Source of the DNA: Paenibacillus etheri
GTDB taxonomy: Bacteria; Bacillota; Bacilli; Paenibacillales; Paenibacillaceae
Assembly: GCF_001012825.1 (NCBI RefSeq)
Contig: NZ_LCZJ02000026.1
Coordinates: forward strand, 346,761-410,760
Direction: 5' to 3'
DNA length: 64,000 nt
The first letter of the stretch is position 1. Each line of letters opens with the position of its first letter. This document shows positions 8,681 through 19,447 of this stretch, piece after piece. The position numbers and the translations under genes are program-made. The notes under the pieces are model-generated. The model saw only the letters and a program-made list of their open reading frames with translations, had not been told where the DNA came from and ran no database searches.

Positions 8681-9340
8681 TTATCGCTTTGATTTTTTCA
8701 AAACAGCCCGGAAGCATTGTAACCCGCCCCACAAATCTGTGGACACGGCATCTGCAGGCAGCTCAAAATCCGTCTCCCCCCAGTATTGAAATCCAGCCTG
8801 CAGCAGCAAATCATTCATAAGATTTAGGTTTACCGTCGGGTAATCAAACGTTAGTACCAGTAGCCCTTCTTCGTTCAACGTTCGGTGAAATTCCCGTAAA
8901 GTGCCCACCGTATCCTCTAAGGTCAAATGCTCCAGTACTGATATGCAAAAAATAGTGTCAAAGCTCTCATCCTCATAAGGTAGGTCCGCAAGATTGGCCT
9001 GAGCAAGATGCAAGTTGTTAGTTCTTCTAGCTATAACCTGCTTCGCCGCTTTTTCCCCGATCTCATCTGTAATCGCATTTAAAATGTCCTCCCGGTAAAT
9101 AACCCTGCTGTCCATATCGCAAGCATAAACCTCTGCACATACCCCTGCTAAATAAAATTTCAAGGGATGAGGAATTCCACAGGCTGCATCCAGTACAACC
9201 CCATGTGGAGAAATAAAGTTAATACACCACTCATATTCAAAGGGACGACTCCACCAGGATTCTGGCAAATCATAAATTAACTTCTCACGACTTGCATCTG
9301 AGTTTACAAAAAAACGCGAGACAAAGGGATGTGTTGGCAT
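8681..9340 (-). CDS. Class I SAM-dependent methyltransferase
   Basis: 219 aa. The Rossmann methyltransferase motif I is present in a slightly altered form (VVLDAACGIPHPLKFYLA), with motif II acidic VYACDMDS, motif IV FDTIFCISVLEHL and the post-motif region LNEEGLLVLTFDYP. The substrate cannot be told; the SVLEHL and small size fit a small-molecule methyltransferase. AAAGGAG lies 8 bases before the ATG. It stands alone between CapA and the epimerase remnant. Confidence 0.8.
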   Translation of the reverse strand: MPTHPFVSRFFVNSDASREKLIYDLPESWWSRPFEYEWCINFISPHGVVLDAACGIPHPLKFYLAGVCAEVYACDMDSRVIYREDILNAITDEIGEKAAKQVIARRTNNLHLAQANLADLPYEDESFDTIFCISVLEHLTLEDTVGTLREFHRTLNEEGLLVLTFDYPTVNLNLMNDLLLQAGFQYWGETDFELPADAVSTDLWGGLQCFRAVLKKSKR

Positions 9341-9432
9341 GGCCAGGACTCCTTTTTAACGGAATTTAAGGTAGTGAGAGTATATTCATGATTTGCTGAT
9401 TCATGCCATAACCTTACATTGAACGAGACAAA

Positions 9433-9472
9433 CCCAAAAAAACGGCTGCTCCCTTAGGAACAAACCGTCTTT
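9433..9472 (-). terminator. Terminator past the epimerase remnant
   Basis: Minus-strand stem ACGG..GTTCC / GGGAGC..CCGT followed by T7. It survives although the gene is broken. Confidence 0.6.
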
Positions 9473-9491
9473 AAATATAACTGTATAAACC

Positions 9492-9955
9492 TTATGCGTA
9501 GAATGAAAGAGGTTTGGCCTCAATTCCATGTTTCTCAATCAACGAATCCAGAAGATCAGACCATTCCGCATCGACCGTGCATTGATCTGGATGAGCCTCG
9601 AACCAAGCAATTGACTGCTTTATCCCTTCAGAGAAAGGAACGGTCGCCTGGAAGTCAGGCACGAGACGTTTGATTTTACTATTGTCAAAGACACTGCTGA
9701 CCGCTTGATCCGATCAAGCCATCCGCCGTCCCTGAAGGGGAGAAGGCTGTGATAAAGTCTGTAGAGATATGAACCACTTTCGGCTCCACACCTGCTGCTT
9801 GCCCTATGGCTGCATAGATCTGATCCAGTTCAACACTTCGTCGGAAGTAATATGAATGGCCTCCCCCAATCACTTCCGGATGCCCAAGCAATCCGACATA
9901 ACCTTTAGCAAAATCCGAATTATGCGTCAATGTCCACAAAGATGCTCCATCCTAG
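9492..9955 (-). pseudogene. NAD-dependent epimerase/reductase, C-terminal remnant
   Basis: The last ~150 codons of an extended SDR/NAD-dependent epimerase remain in three alternating frames. Frame A reads LTHNSDFAKGYVGLLGHP and later IYAAIGQAAGVEPKVVHIS; between them another frame reads EAIHITSDEVLNW; the final part (LVPDFQATVPFSEGIKQSI ... KPLSFYA, stop) is in yet another frame. At least three frameshifts are therefore present. The 5' half is missing; homology ends near 9955, just before an oppositely oriented HxlR remnant. Confidence 0.85.
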
Positions 9956-9980
9956 AGTACTCCCAATAAGGATTCTTTAG

Positions 9981-10238
9981 GGGCGTCTCTTCTCGTATTT
10001 AAGAGAGTTATTTGACGGCACCCAACGTTTTGGAGCGCTTCAGCGAAAAATCACTAATGTTAGCCCTCGTGCGTTGACCAGTACCCTTCGCCATTTAGAA
10101 GAACACGGTGTACTTGAGCGCCATGTATTTCCTACCGTACCAGTTACAGTGGAATATTCTTTAACTCCAAAAGGTGTGGATTTGCATCAAATTTTGAAGG
10201 AAATGAAGCTATGGTCGGCCAAATGGACAATAGAATAA
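9981..10238 (+). pseudogene. HxlR-family regulator, 5'-truncated and frameshifted
   Basis: The frame LRELFDGTQRFGALQRKI, then SPRALTSTLRHLEEHGVLER and VEYSLTPKGVDLHQIL is a clear HxlR winged-helix C-terminal part. Just upstream another frame gives ASLLV, the residues expected right before LRELF, so a frameshift lies near 9998. No start codon or N-terminal helix remains. HxlR regulators often sit divergent from an oxidoreductase they control, which fits the neighbouring epimerase remnant. Confidence 0.8.
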
Positions 10239-10263
10239 ATAATTGGTTGTAAAATGATCAAAA

Positions 10264-10300
10264 TAGCCCCGGGAACATCGTTCCCAGGGCTTCTTTTTTT
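10264..10300 (+). terminator. Intrinsic terminator
   Basis: Stem AGCCC.GGGAAC / GTTCCC.GGGCT followed by a T7 tract on the plus strand; it ends the HxlR remnant and faces the anti-sigma gene. Confidence 0.75.
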
Positions 10301-10310
10301 ACTATCCGAT

Positions 10311-11312
10311 CTAGTATTTATCTACAACCGCTCCGAGAACTGCCGTATTTACATATGCCTTTCCTTTGAGGCTTTGCAGCTCCTTCGCAGTTCCAGTAAC
10401 GACGACTCCGAGTAGCTGTACGTCACTGGCATCCGGTGCCGCTTTATCCTTTTTCAAATAATTCGAGATTCTCTCAAATTCCCCATAATATTTGCCCTCC
10501 TTCTGAAGACCATATGTTAGGGATTGTAAAAAATCCTCTGGTTTCGGTTTAAATAGCCCTTCCCATTTGACACCGTAACCGTATACTTGTCTCGCTGATT
10601 CCGGTAAGGCATATTTATTCGGGCTACTGTCGTTCGTAATAAATTCAAGATTCTTCTTATTATCATACGTATCTACCCAATACCAAACTTGTGCCAGTTC
10701 AACTGGTAGCATTTCTTCAACTTCGGTTTGTGTATAGCCTTTATCAAATGAAACAGCCATCTCTACCAGCTTGCCAGGTTCCATTTGTTCGAGTGCAGGC
10801 AGATCATTCAGCACTTTTCCGTTATAATTCACCCCGGGTACATAGAACATCATTTCCCGCTGTCCATTTTGACTGTTATATCCTCGGTAATATTCATAAT
10901 TTTGGCTAGTCATTACTGGATCAGGAACATTAATACTAGAGTATCCCCTATTAAGGAGAGAAAAACGGCTGCTCATACTAAAATCCAGTTTTTTAGTATC
11001 CCACACGACCGGTACACCCTCAACAACCTTGTAAGTACTCAGTTCAACTTTGCCTGATAAAAAGCCTAGATCCAGCTCAGTTCTCAGCTCATGAAGGTTA
11101 GGATTGCTAATTTCCATCATGATCCTCTCCTCATTCAGCCCGCGCATCGCTAGCCAGCTAGTTAGTTGAGAGATACCCAGCATGCCGCCGAACAATACTA
11201 TAATGGTCACAACCAGCGAAATGACCGTATTACGAATCAATGTTTTTCGTTTGGCTTTCTTAATTATTTTCGAAAGGTTTTGATCATCCTTTTCTTCCCA
11301 TGGTGCTGTCAT
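10311..11312 (-). CDS. Anti-sigma factor, Sigma_reg type
   Basis: 333 aa. A cytosolic N-terminus (residues 1-24, basic at the end), one membrane helix at about 27-50 (NTVISLVVTIIVLFGGMLGI) and a ~280-residue outer domain. This matches the sigma-factor-regulator N/C domain family (as in B. subtilis SigM-type regulators). It overlaps the ECF sigma gene by four bases (ATGA), the usual pairing for a sigma factor and its membrane anti-sigma factor. It should hold the sigma factor at the membrane until a cell-envelope signal arrives; the signal is unknown. Confidence 0.8.
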   Translation of the reverse strand: MTAPWEEKDDQNLSKIIKKAKRKTLIRNTVISLVVTIIVLFGGMLGISQLTSWLAMRGLNEERIMMEISNPNLHELRTELDLGFLSGKVELSTYKVVEGVPVVWDTKKLDFSMSSRFSLLNRGYSSINVPDPVMTSQNYEYYRGYNSQNGQREMMFYVPGVNYNGKVLNDLPALEQMEPGKLVEMAVSFDKGYTQTEVEEMLPVELAQVWYWVDTYDNKKNLEFITNDSSPNKYALPESARQVYGYGVKWEGLFKPKPEDFLQSLTYGLQKEGKYYGEFERISNYLKKDKAAPDASDVQLLGVVVTGTAKELQSLKGKAYVNTAVLGAVVDKY

Positions 11313-11800
11313 TCCGCTTCACCTCTATACTTTTTTTGAAATTGCTTGCGGGCGCGAAACAATGCCGATTTGACCATATCCGTTGTGATTCCGAGGAGCT
11401 CTGCTATTTCCTGATAGGACAACTCCAGCTCGTACTTCATAATAATGAGCTGTTTATGGAGCGGAAGTAGTTCTGCAAGAACGCGGTCAATGTCTTCCCG
11501 TTTTTCTTTTAGCAACAAATGATCCTCCGGCAGTTCCATGTCTGGAACATCCACATTATCAATAGGAATAACTATCCGCTTGCTGCGGCGGCACAGATCA
11601 TAATAGCGATTAATCGCTACCTTATATAACCATGCACTGAATTTGTTCTCATCAATGGAGTCGATGTACAAAAGTGCCTTATACACCGTATCCTGTACGA
11701 TATCTTCCGCGTCGGCTGCAGGTGCCCCGAGACGAATCAAGTATTTTTGGATTTCTAGCATTTTCGGTTGAAGTATCTGATGTAGCTGCCCGGGCTTCAT
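11309..11800 (-). CDS. ECF (sigma-70 family) RNA polymerase sigma factor
   Basis: 163 aa from the ATG at 11800, chosen because GGGAGG lies 6 bases upstream; a longer frame to 11887 has no site. Region 2 is seen in DAEDIVQDTVYKALLYID and FSAWLYKVAINRYYDLCRR, region 4 in LPLHKQLIIMKYELELSYQE and IAELLGITTDMVKSALFRAR. No extra domains. It is co-transcribed with its anti-sigma factor and a matching ECF-type promoter lies upstream, so autoregulation is likely. Confidence 0.9.
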   Translation of the reverse strand: MKPGQLHQILQPKMLEIQKYLIRLGAPAADAEDIVQDTVYKALLYIDSIDENKFSAWLYKVAINRYYDLCRRSKRIVIPIDNVDVPDMELPEDHLLLKEKREDIDRVLAELLPLHKQLIIMKYELELSYQEIAELLGITTDMVKSALFRARKQFQKKYRGEAE

Positions 11801-11823
11801 CCTGCACCTCCCTTCGTATGTAT

Positions 11824-11846
11824 AACGGTTAAGTTCTTGGAAAGTT
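11824..11846 (-). promoter_or_regulatory. Candidate ECF-sigma promoter (autoregulatory)
   Basis: Minus strand AAC (11846-11844), 16 bases, CGT (11827-11825), the AAC-N16-CGT pattern of Bacillus ECF promoters, about 25 bases before the sigma gene start. The surrounding bases match only in part. Confidence 0.4.
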
Positions 11847-11884
11847 AGCTGGTGGTAGAAAAAACTTCTAAAAGAAAAGTTTCG

Positions 11885-11936
11885 CAAAAAATCCCCTTAC
11901 CGCTAACAGTATATAGATACCGTATAGCGTAAGGGG
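11885..11936 (-). terminator. Intrinsic terminator of the giant SLH gene
   Basis: Long stem CCCCTTAC-GCTA / TAGC-GGTAAGGGG, with one bulged base, followed on the minus strand by a T6 run. Confidence 0.85.
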
Positions 11937-11978
11937 TTCTCTTTTCAAAAAATATTTATTCACTTATAAAAGATTCAT

Positions 11979-14900
11979 TTATTTTACCTCAGGAATGTAT
12001 TGCTCTCCACCAATTTGCTGTTTCTCAAAGGAATGGTCCTTACTAGCTTCCTGAATGTGTCCGTACGCCCAGTGTTTATCGTTGACGTCTTTCCACTTCT
12101 GCTGTGCTCCAAGCAATGGTCCTCTTACCAAAAGTCTGTTAATCGTCACAACGGCTTCTGCACGAGTTAATGTCTGATTCGGACGGAATGTTCCATCCAA
12201 ATATCCGTTGATAATACCAGCTACTTTTGCTTGGTCAATCGCATTTTTTGCCCAATGTCCACTATTAATGTCTTTAAAGCTGCTGGTCCCACTTTGTGTG
12301 TTATCCAGCAAGCGCTCTACAATGATAGCCATTTCAGCACGAGTAATAAGCTGATTCGGCTTAAAGCTGCCATCTTCATACCCCTTCATTAACCCTTGTG
12401 CTGTAACCACACTAATAGACTGCAAAGCCCAATAAGTTGTATCTACATCTTTATAAGATGAAGAAGCTTGTGCTTCATTTTTACCCCATAACCGTGCCAA
12501 AATCGTTGCCATTTCCGCACGGGTAATCATTCGTTCCGGGTTGAAGCTGCCATCCGCATAGCCTAAAATATATCCTTTATGCGATTCATGGAATACATTT
12601 GGATTGTTAGGTTGTTCCTTGTCCGTGCCACTATTTTTAGTAGGATTAGTGATTGTAGTGCCACCGGACGTGTTCGTTCCTTCCGAATTATTCTCTTTAT
12701 TCGGCTGAGAGGAGAAACTCACGATTTGAAAACGACTGAACTTCGAAATCTCAAATTGGATCCCTTTTACTACGCCGTTCTCATATTGAATAGTTCCTGA
12801 TACCAACTCTGTCGTGCCATCCGTATGTTCGATGAACACCTTTAAAGCATCTAGGAAAGCTTGTCTATTCTCAGTTGGAATGGTAATTCCACTTAATGGG
12901 AGAACAACCTTTGTGGTAAATCCACCAAAGTTAGTTTCGATCTTTCTTGGCAGACCCAGTAAGTTTATCTGATTCCCAGCAGCTGCTAACGTAACCTTAT
13001 GGTCAGTATTCGCTGCTTTTTTAGCCTCACTATCCTCTTGTGCGTTCTTAATAGGTACAATTCGGAAATAAAGATCTGTACCCTTCGCTGTTGCGTCTTT
13101 TAAAGCTTCCTGACTCAACTTAACAGATCCTTCATCAGTAAAGATATTCATACCCGCATTTCTGTCAGCCAGTGCCGAAACCGCTGCAGCCGGAATCTCT
13201 ATGGCAATCTCATCTGCCTTATCATCTGCTTGCTGCTTAATCTCAACAGTTAGCGTCCGGTTTTTAATATCTCCATCCTGAGGATTAAAAGAATTCGTCA
13301 GACTTTCCACTTTTGACGGATCAACGATAACAGTATCAATCTTAACCTGATTGCTGAGCGTTGTTCTGAGTATGTTCAGACTCTCTGTGTAAATCATGTC
13401 ATTTCCGTTTGCCTTTACATCAGCCGTTCTTCCGCTCTCTTGGCGTGTATTTTCTTTTTCCTTCATTATGTTCTTGTTAGTAACAACCAGAAGGAAACTC
13501 TTTGTAATCTTGGCGGTACCCTTAGAGATCGTAGCGGTAACAATTACATTCTTATCACCCACTTCTGGTCTGTTCACGCTACCATGTTCTTCACCATCTT
13601 TGCTAGATAGTTTAAGAACATCAAGATTGGTCGAGGTCCATGTTATCTTCGTTCCATGTTTTCCTGTACCAAGCAACAAGAATTCATTTGTAACTGACTC
13701 CCATGTATCTCCATCCGAGAATTTAAAAGCCTTATCTACCCCTAATGCTTTAGCAGCATCTCTAACAGCATCCTCATCTGACATTCTGACAATGGTCACT
13801 TTAAATACCTTTGTACGCTTTTCACCAGTCTCTTTGTCAAGAATCGTTGCAGTTAAAGTGACCTCGATATCAGTTTCATCAGGTCCAGGCTGAACTACTT
13901 TACCCGTTGCACTAACGACATCAGGTTTACTTGATTCCCAAGTGATTGATGTATTTCCGGAAGCACCTTTTTCAGTCAAATATAACGTTTTGGCCACATG
14001 CTTCGCATGATCTCCTTCGCCATAGATAATATCCAACTTATTGAAATCATTTATTAGATGACTTAAGGATGGCTTTGTCGGATCCAATGGAAATGGATCT
14101 TCCTTATCTTTGATTCCGTCACCGTCTGTATCAGGATGCTTCGGATCTGTTCCGTTAATGAGTTCCTGTTCATCGCTCAGGCCATCATTATCATCATCTG
14201 GATCTAGACTGTCCGGAATACCATCACCGTCTGTATCCAGTTCACCACCGTTACCTGGCTTTGTCGGATCCAATGGGAATGGATCTTCCTTATCATTGAT
14301 TCCATCACCGTCTGTATCCACCTTCTTCGGATCTGTTCCAAGCACGATTTCCTGCTCATCCGTCAGACCATCGTTATCATCATCTGGATCTAGACTGTCC
14401 GGAATACCATCACCGTCTGTATCCAGTTCACCACCGTTACCTGGCTTTGTCGGATCCGTTGGGAATGGATCTTCCTTATCTTTGATTCCGTCATGATCTG
14501 TATCTGGATGCTTCGGATTAGTTCCGTTAATAAGTTCCTGTTCATCGGTCAGGCCATCATTATCATCGTCTGGATCTAGACTGTCCGGAATGCCATCGCC
14601 ATCCGTATCCAACTCATCACCGACTTTTCCCGGTTTCGTTGCATCCGTCGGGAATGGATCTTCCTTATCTTTGATTCCATCTCCGTCTGTATCCGCCTTT
14701 TTCGGATCTGCTCCAAGCACGATTTCCTGTTCATCCGTCAGACCATCGTTATCATCATCTGGATCTAGACTGTCCGGAATGCCATCGCCGTCTGTATCCA
14801 GTTCACCACCGTTACCTGGCTTTGTCGGATCCAATGGGAATGGATCTTCCTTATCTTTGATTCCATCGCCATCTGTATCCGCCTTTTTCGGATCTGTTCC

Positions 14901-17900
14901 AAGCACGATTTCCTGTTCATCGCTCAGACCATCATTATCATCATCTGGATCTAGACTGTCCGGAATGCCATCGCCGTCTGTATCCAGTTCACCACCGTTA
15001 CCTGGCTTTGTCGGATCCAATGGGAATGGATCTTCCTTATCTTTGATTCCGTCACCGTCTGTATCTGGATGCTTCGGATCTGTTCCGTTAATGAGTTCCT
15101 GTTCATCGCTCAGGCCATCATTATCATCATCTGGATCTAGACTGTCCGGAATACCATCACCGTCTGTATCCAACTCATCACCGACTTTTCCCGGTTTCGT
15201 TGCATCCGTCGGGAATGGATCTTCCTTATCGTTGATTCCATCGCCGTCTGTATCCGCCTTTTTCGGATCTGTTCCAAGCACGATTTCCTGTTCATCGCTC
15301 AGACCATCGTTATCATCATCTGGATCTAGACTATCTGGAATACCATCTCCGTCTGTATCCAGTTCACCACCGTTACCTGGCTTTGTTGGATCCGTTGGGA
15401 ATGGATCTAAGCTATCTGGGATGTCGTCCCCATCCGTATCTGGTTCAGTCGTAAACGTCCAAGTTGCTTTATCCGTAATTCCAGCGTACTTGTTACCAGC
15501 AGCATCCTTAAACGCTCCAGCCGCAACAAGGACATAATATTCTGTACTTGGTTGTAGATAACCCACTTTCACACCGTTGCCAGGCGTTACAATCATTGGA
15601 GTAAACGTTACGGTGTTACCCAATACATTGATGCCCATAGTACCCGTCTCAAAGCTGTACACGATACTATCGTCAGACTTATTGCGGATTTCAATTTTCT
15701 TACCCCAAACATCCTGAACAGCTGAGCTGAATGTCAGCTTCAGATTTGTATCCGCTACTACATTCGTAGCCCCTTTTATCGGCGAATATGCTGTAGCCGT
15801 AAGATCCGTCTTTTCTGGAGCTAATCCTGTCGTGAAGTTCCAAGTGGTCATATCCGTAATACCTGCAAAAGCATTACCTTTCGCATCTTTTAGTGCTCCA
15901 GCTTCAACCTGTACATAATATTTCGTATTGTAGTCCAAATATTTTCCGTCATGATCTGACAGCATCAAATAAGGATTGATCGTCACTGTTTTGCCTGAGA
16001 CGCTAACACTGGTTATATCACCCATATCGAATGTATAAATAGTACTGTTATCAAGCTCCTTTTTGAGCACTACCTTTTTGCCTGATACTCCTAGTACATT
16101 TTCACTAAACGTAAGCTTCAAATCGGAGTCCACTCCAACATTTGTTGCCTCATCAGCAGGAGATAGCGATATTACAGTAGGTCCGTTTGTAATTTCCGCA
16201 GCTGTTGTAAATCTCCAAACCGTTTTGGAAGTAATGCCTGTAAACAAATTTCCAGCTTCATCTTTAAAAGCACCCGCTTCGATCAGCACGTAATAACCTG
16301 TTCCGGCTGCCAAGCTGGACGACAACTTAAGAGTTGCTTTCACATCCAACAATGTTACCTTTGTCACATCGTTGGCTGCGATAGTTTCAACTACACTATC
16401 ATCAGACGTTTTGAGGATCGTGATGTATTTGCCCGCAACTGGAACTACCTTCTCACTAAACGTCAACCCAAGGTTCGTATCAACCGCAACCTCTGACGCG
16501 TTATTGACAGGTGTAAACGTCTTTACAAATGGCTGCGTGGTGTCCGGTTTGGCTACCATTTCAAAGATCCATGTGTTTTCCGTTATATTCTTGATTACCC
16601 CAGGTGAACCAGAGAATTGTTGATATTCCGCAAAACCGTACAGACCTTCATAGCTGTTGCCTGCCACGTCTTCCAGAGCACCCTCATCAATGGTTACATA
16701 ATATTCACGACCATAGTCCAGCTTGGTCTGTTTAATAGTTACTACGTTCCCTGCAACTGTTACTTTATTAGTATCATCAATAGCAATCAATTCTACCTCT
16801 TCGGGGGGATGAGATTCATAATAATCTTCAGAATAAAAAGAACTACCCGGTGACATGATTCTAATATATTTTTCTTCCCCCGCTAATGCCTTTACTCTCT
16901 CGCTGAACGTGACAGTCAGTTCCGTGTTCAGAGGTACTTTTGTTGCATTAATAACGGGTGCCAGAGAGGTCACTGTTGGAGCAGTGAGATCTGGAGCTAC
17001 TGTTGTGAAGTTCCAACTCGTCTTGTCACTGATGCCCGCATAGCTGTTACCTATGATATCTTGAATAGCTCCGGCTTCAATCTGCACATAGTACCCTGTA
17101 CCATACGCCAATTCCGAAGCAAGCTTAATCGTCATTTTACTGCCTGATACCGTGACTAGCGTAGTATCACTCGCTATAATCGTCTCTACAACACTATTGT
17201 CTGCCTTGTTCAGAATCTTGATCGTTTTGCCAGTTGTCTTGATATTTTCGCTGAACGTCAGTTCAAGGTTCGTATTCACCGCAATATCCTTAGCATTATT
17301 CGCAGGTGTTAATCCTACCGCAGTAGGCGCAACAATATCCGCTGGAGCTCCAGTTTTGAAATACCAAGGAGGGGCCATACCATACTCCATCAGATTATTA
17401 TTAATATATTGGACAAAAGAGGATATCCCGACATAATCATTGCTGAAAATATCTTGGAAAGACCCAGAATCCATCATCACATAATAATATTTATTATTTG
17501 CCATATTTTTTGATGGATTGATTATAACTTTATTGCCTGAAATCGTCACTTTTTTCGTATCACTCGTCGAAATTCGTTCGAACTCGATTGGCTCTATATA
17601 ATGGTTAGATGATCCATCCGAGATCATTTGTCCTGGCTCCATAATCTTTATAAATTTCCCCCTTCCCGCACGTACATTTTCACTAAATGTAAGAGTCAAA
17701 TTAGCATCTACTGCTACATTCAATTCTTTTTTCGCAGGAGAGAACTCTGTCGCTATAGGTGCAGTGGTATCATTACCGGCGCCTGTTTTGAAATCCCATA
17801 CCTCAGCACCCGTGAAGCCATCCGGCACATGTACTTGGCCATCAAGAATCTCTATCTCTCCATTCAAGCCCTCATAGAGATTACCTGCTGAATCCTTAAA

Positions 17901-19295
17901 CGCAGCTGGGTCGATCTTCACGAAATAATTAGTCTTATAATCTAGATCTGTACCTGGATTGATCTTTACTATATTGTTCGAAATTGTCACTTTACTTGTA
18001 TCATCAGCGGCAATCGTCTCTACTTTAGTTGAGCTTGCAAGCAGTTCTGGATATTCGGAACCACCAGCATTAGAAGTGATTTTCGGTTTCCAAATCGTTA
18101 TGCTTTTACCCGAAACAGCCTTTATATTCTCATTAAAAGTCAACGTAAGGTCTGTATCGACCTTCACATTCTGCGCATTTTTCTCAGGGGCATATGTCGA
18201 TACTATCGGCGCTTCTGTGTCCGCTTGACCGCCACCATTCCCTGGGTCTGTATTGACAGCTACAGCTACAGGAACCATGAAGCTACCTACCATAAAGGGA
18301 CCTGGACTGAGTGATATAGTCTTAATAACTGAGTTCGTAGTTGTATCTATTACGCTCATATTATCCGAAGAATAATTAACGGTGTACGCTTGAAGACCAT
18401 CTTTGGAAAGACCAATAACGTATGGATAACCACCAACAGAAATCGTGGATTCCACTTCAAGAGTAGCCGTATTGATCACCGACAATGTATTGTCATATGT
18501 ATTTACGGCATACACCTTACTACCATCCGGACTCACCTCTGTCGCAGAGGTTTCCATGCCAACGGTAATATCTGCTTCCTTAACCCCGGTTGCCGTATCA
18601 ATAATGGACACTGATCCCGGTTGTTGTTCAGGACCCTGATTAGCTACATAAATCTTGGTGCCTGCGGGATTAACTGAAAGGCCAAATGGACGCTGCCCTA
18701 CAGAAATTTCCGAAATTACTGAGTCGCTTTGGATATCTACAACTGAGACCAGATCAGCTTTTTGCCTTGTTACATAAAGCTTATCTCCAATTGCAACCAT
18801 TGCAACAGGCTCACCTGGCGCTACTATTACATCAACGACCTCAAGTGTTCTCGTATTAATAACCGAAAGTGTACCGTCAAATTTATTGGCCACATAGGCT
18901 TTGCTCCCATCCCGATTAAAGGCAACCCCATTTGGATCCTTCCCAACCGTAAGTGTTGCACTAACAGTATCCGTTATCGGGTCAATAACTGAAACGGTAT
19001 TATCTAACCGGTTCGTTACAAATACCTGTGTTTTATCCGGATTTATGGCAGCACTGTTGGGTGTCTTCCCCACTTTGATCTTCGCTTTTTCCACCGTGAG
19101 ATCCGATAGATTTACAACATCAACGGTGCCATTAGAAAAGCTAGTAATGTACGCTTTATTAAATACCTGAACCGAGCTATCCTCAGCCGCATATACACGC
19201 CCTCCTTCCCTAATAAATAGGGACGAGCATATGTTGACTAGTAATACCAATAATAAAATGCTTATTGCTTTCTTGGACCTGACTAATCGAAGCAC
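11979..19295 (-). CDS. Giant SLH surface protein with YVTN propeller, Big_5 and TSP3 repeats
   Basis: 2438 aa. Order: signal peptide 1-37 ([17 protein letters not shown], cut after VYA); YVTN-type beta-propeller about 45-345 (units like [11 protein letters not shown]); seven Big_5 Ig-like domains about 355-1290, each with VDTNLxLTFSENV-type cores; seven calcium-binding TSP3-like units about 1300-1750 ([18 protein letters not shown]); two bacterial Ig-like domains; a linker with KTDVKANG-like region; three SLH domains from about 2245 ([20 protein letters not shown]). SLH domains bind pyruvylated wall polymer, so it is a wall-bound surface protein, probably adhesive or structural. GTG start; the upstream GGAAAG is weak. 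The antisense frames over this gene are shadows. Confidence 0.9.
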   Translation of the reverse strand: MLRLVRSKKAISILLLVLLVNICSSLFIREGGRVYAAEDSSVQVFNKAYITSFSNGTVDVVNLSDLTVEKAKIKVGKTPNSAAINPDKTQVFVTNRLDNTVSVIDPITDTVSATLTVGKDPNGVAFNRDGSKAYVANKFDGTLSVINTRTLEVVDVIVAPGEPVAMVAIGDKLYVTRQKADLVSVVDIQSDSVISEISVGQRPFGLSVNPAGTKIYVANQGPEQQPGSVSIIDTATGVKEADITVGMETSATEVSPDGSKVYAVNTYDNTLSVINTATLEVESTISVGGYPYVIGLSKDGLQAYTVNYSSDNMSVIDTTTNSVIKTISLSPGPFMVGSFMVPVAVAVNTDPGNGGGQADTEAPIVSTYAPEKNAQNVKVDTDLTLTFNENIKAVSGKSITIWKPKITSNAGGSEYPELLASSTKVETIAADDTSKVTISNNIVKINPGTDLDYKTNYFVKIDPAAFKDSAGNLYEGLNGEIEILDGQVHVPDGFTGAEVWDFKTGAGNDTTAPIATEFSPAKKELNVAVDANLTLTFSENVRAGRGKFIKIMEPGQMISDGSSNHYIEPIEFERISTSDTKKVTISGNKVIINPSKNMANNKYYYVMMDSGSFQDIFSNDYVGISSFVQYINNNLMEYGMAPPWYFKTGAPADIVAPTAVGLTPANNAKDIAVNTNLELTFSENIKTTGKTIKILNKADNSVVETIIASDTTLVTVSGSKMTIKLASELAYGTGYYVQIEAGAIQDIIGNSYAGISDKTSWNFTTVAPDLTAPTVTSLAPVINATKVPLNTELTVTFSERVKALAGEEKYIRIMSPGSSFYSEDYYESHPPEEVELIAIDDTNKVTVAGNVVTIKQTKLDYGREYYVTIDEGALEDVAGNSYEGLYGFAEYQQFSGSPGVIKNITENTWIFEMVAKPDTTQPFVKTFTPVNNASEVAVDTNLGLTFSEKVVPVAGKYITILKTSDDSVVETIAANDVTKVTLLDVKATLKLSSSLAAGTGYYVLIEAGAFKDEAGNLFTGITSKTVWRFTTAAEITNGPTVISLSPADEATNVGVDSDLKLTFSENVLGVSGKKVVLKKELDNSTIYTFDMGDITSVSVSGKTVTINPYLMLSDHDGKYLDYNTKYYVQVEAGALKDAKGNAFAGITDMTTWNFTTGLAPEKTDLTATAYSPIKGATNVVADTNLKLTFSSAVQDVWGKKIEIRNKSDDSIVYSFETGTMGINVLGNTVTFTPMIVTPGNGVKVGYLQPSTEYYVLVAAGAFKDAAGNKYAGITDKATWTFTTEPDTDGDDIPDSLDPFPTDPTKPGNGGELDTDGDGIPDSLDPDDDNDGLSDEQEIVLGTDPKKADTDGDGINDKEDPFPTDATKPGKVGDELDTDGDGIPDSLDPDDDNDGLSDEQELINGTDPKHPDTDGDGIKDKEDPFPLDPTKPGNGGELDTDGDGIPDSLDPDDDNDGLSDEQEIVLGTDPKKADTDGDGIKDKEDPFPLDPTKPGNGGELDTDGDGIPDSLDPDDDNDGLTDEQEIVLGADPKKADTDGDGIKDKEDPFPTDATKPGKVGDELDTDGDGIPDSLDPDDDNDGLTDEQELINGTNPKHPDTDHDGIKDKEDPFPTDPTKPGNGGELDTDGDGIPDSLDPDDDNDGLTDEQEIVLGTDPKKVDTDGDGINDKEDPFPLDPTKPGNGGELDTDGDGIPDSLDPDDDNDGLSDEQELINGTDPKHPDTDGDGIKDKEDPFPLDPTKPSLSHLINDFNKLDIIYGEGDHAKHVAKTLYLTEKGASGNTSITWESSKPDVVSATGKVVQPGPDETDIEVTLTATILDKETGEKRTKVFKVTIVRMSDEDAVRDAAKALGVDKAFKFSDGDTWESVTNEFLLLGTGKHGTKITWTSTNLDVLKLSSKDGEEHGSVNRPEVGDKNVIVTATISKGTAKITKSFLLVVTNKNIMKEKENTRQESGRTADVKANGNDMIYTESLNILRTTLSNQVKIDTVIVDPSKVESLTNSFNPQDGDIKNRTLTVEIKQQADDKADEIAIEIPAAAVSALADRNAGMNIFTDEGSVKLSQEALKDATAKGTDLYFRIVPIKNAQEDSEAKKAANTDHKVTLAAAGNQINLLGLPRKIETNFGGFTTKVVLPLSGITIPTENRQAFLDALKVFIEHTDGTTELVSGTIQYENGVVKGIQFEISKFSRFQIVSFSSQPNKENNSEGTNTSGGTTITNPTKNSGTDKEQPNNPNVFHESHKGYILGYADGSFNPERMITRAEMATILARLWGKNEAQASSSYKDVDTTYWALQSISVVTAQGLMKGYEDGSFKPNQLITRAEMAIIVERLLDNTQSGTSSFKDINSGHWAKNAIDQAKVAGIINGYLDGTFRPNQTLTRAEAVVTINRLLVRGPLLGAQQKWKDVNDKHWAYGHIQEASKDHSFEKQQIGGEQYIPEVK
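14080..15370 (-). repeat. Seven tandem ~186-bp coding repeats (TSP3-like)
   Basis: Each unit encodes about 62 residues with [17 protein letters not shown] and DPFP blocks. Two unit types alternate from N to C: EIVLG...PKK (A) and ELING...PKH (B), in order A B A A B A B. Near-identity at DNA level implies recent expansion or gene conversion. Confidence 0.85.
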
Positions 19296-19399
19296 ACTCT
19301 CAACTTCTTTCCTATATATTTTGTTATCCCATGTTTAGGAAATCATATCAACCATTACTCACCAAAATCTCATAAATTGTCGGGTAATGCCAAAAAAAC

Positions 19400-19431
19400 A
19401 AAAAAAGCAGTGAGATTTCTCCCTCTGCTTT
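19400..19431 (-). terminator. Intrinsic terminator of the response-regulator operon
   Basis: Minus-strand stem AAAGCAG.GGAG / CTC.CTGCTTT followed by a T run, 16 bases past the stop. Confidence 0.75.
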
Positions 19432-19447
19432 AACTCTTTTATAAAAA

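Noticed and set aside
14080-15370. Regular repeats resembling a CRISPR or noncoding tandem array
   Set aside because: The period (~186 bp) is in frame and encodes Asp-rich calcium-binding repeats of the SLH protein; there are no spacers.
14110-15537. Long plus-strand open frames rich in Ser and Pro
   Set aside because: They are antisense shadows of the Asp-rich repeats, with no ribosome site.
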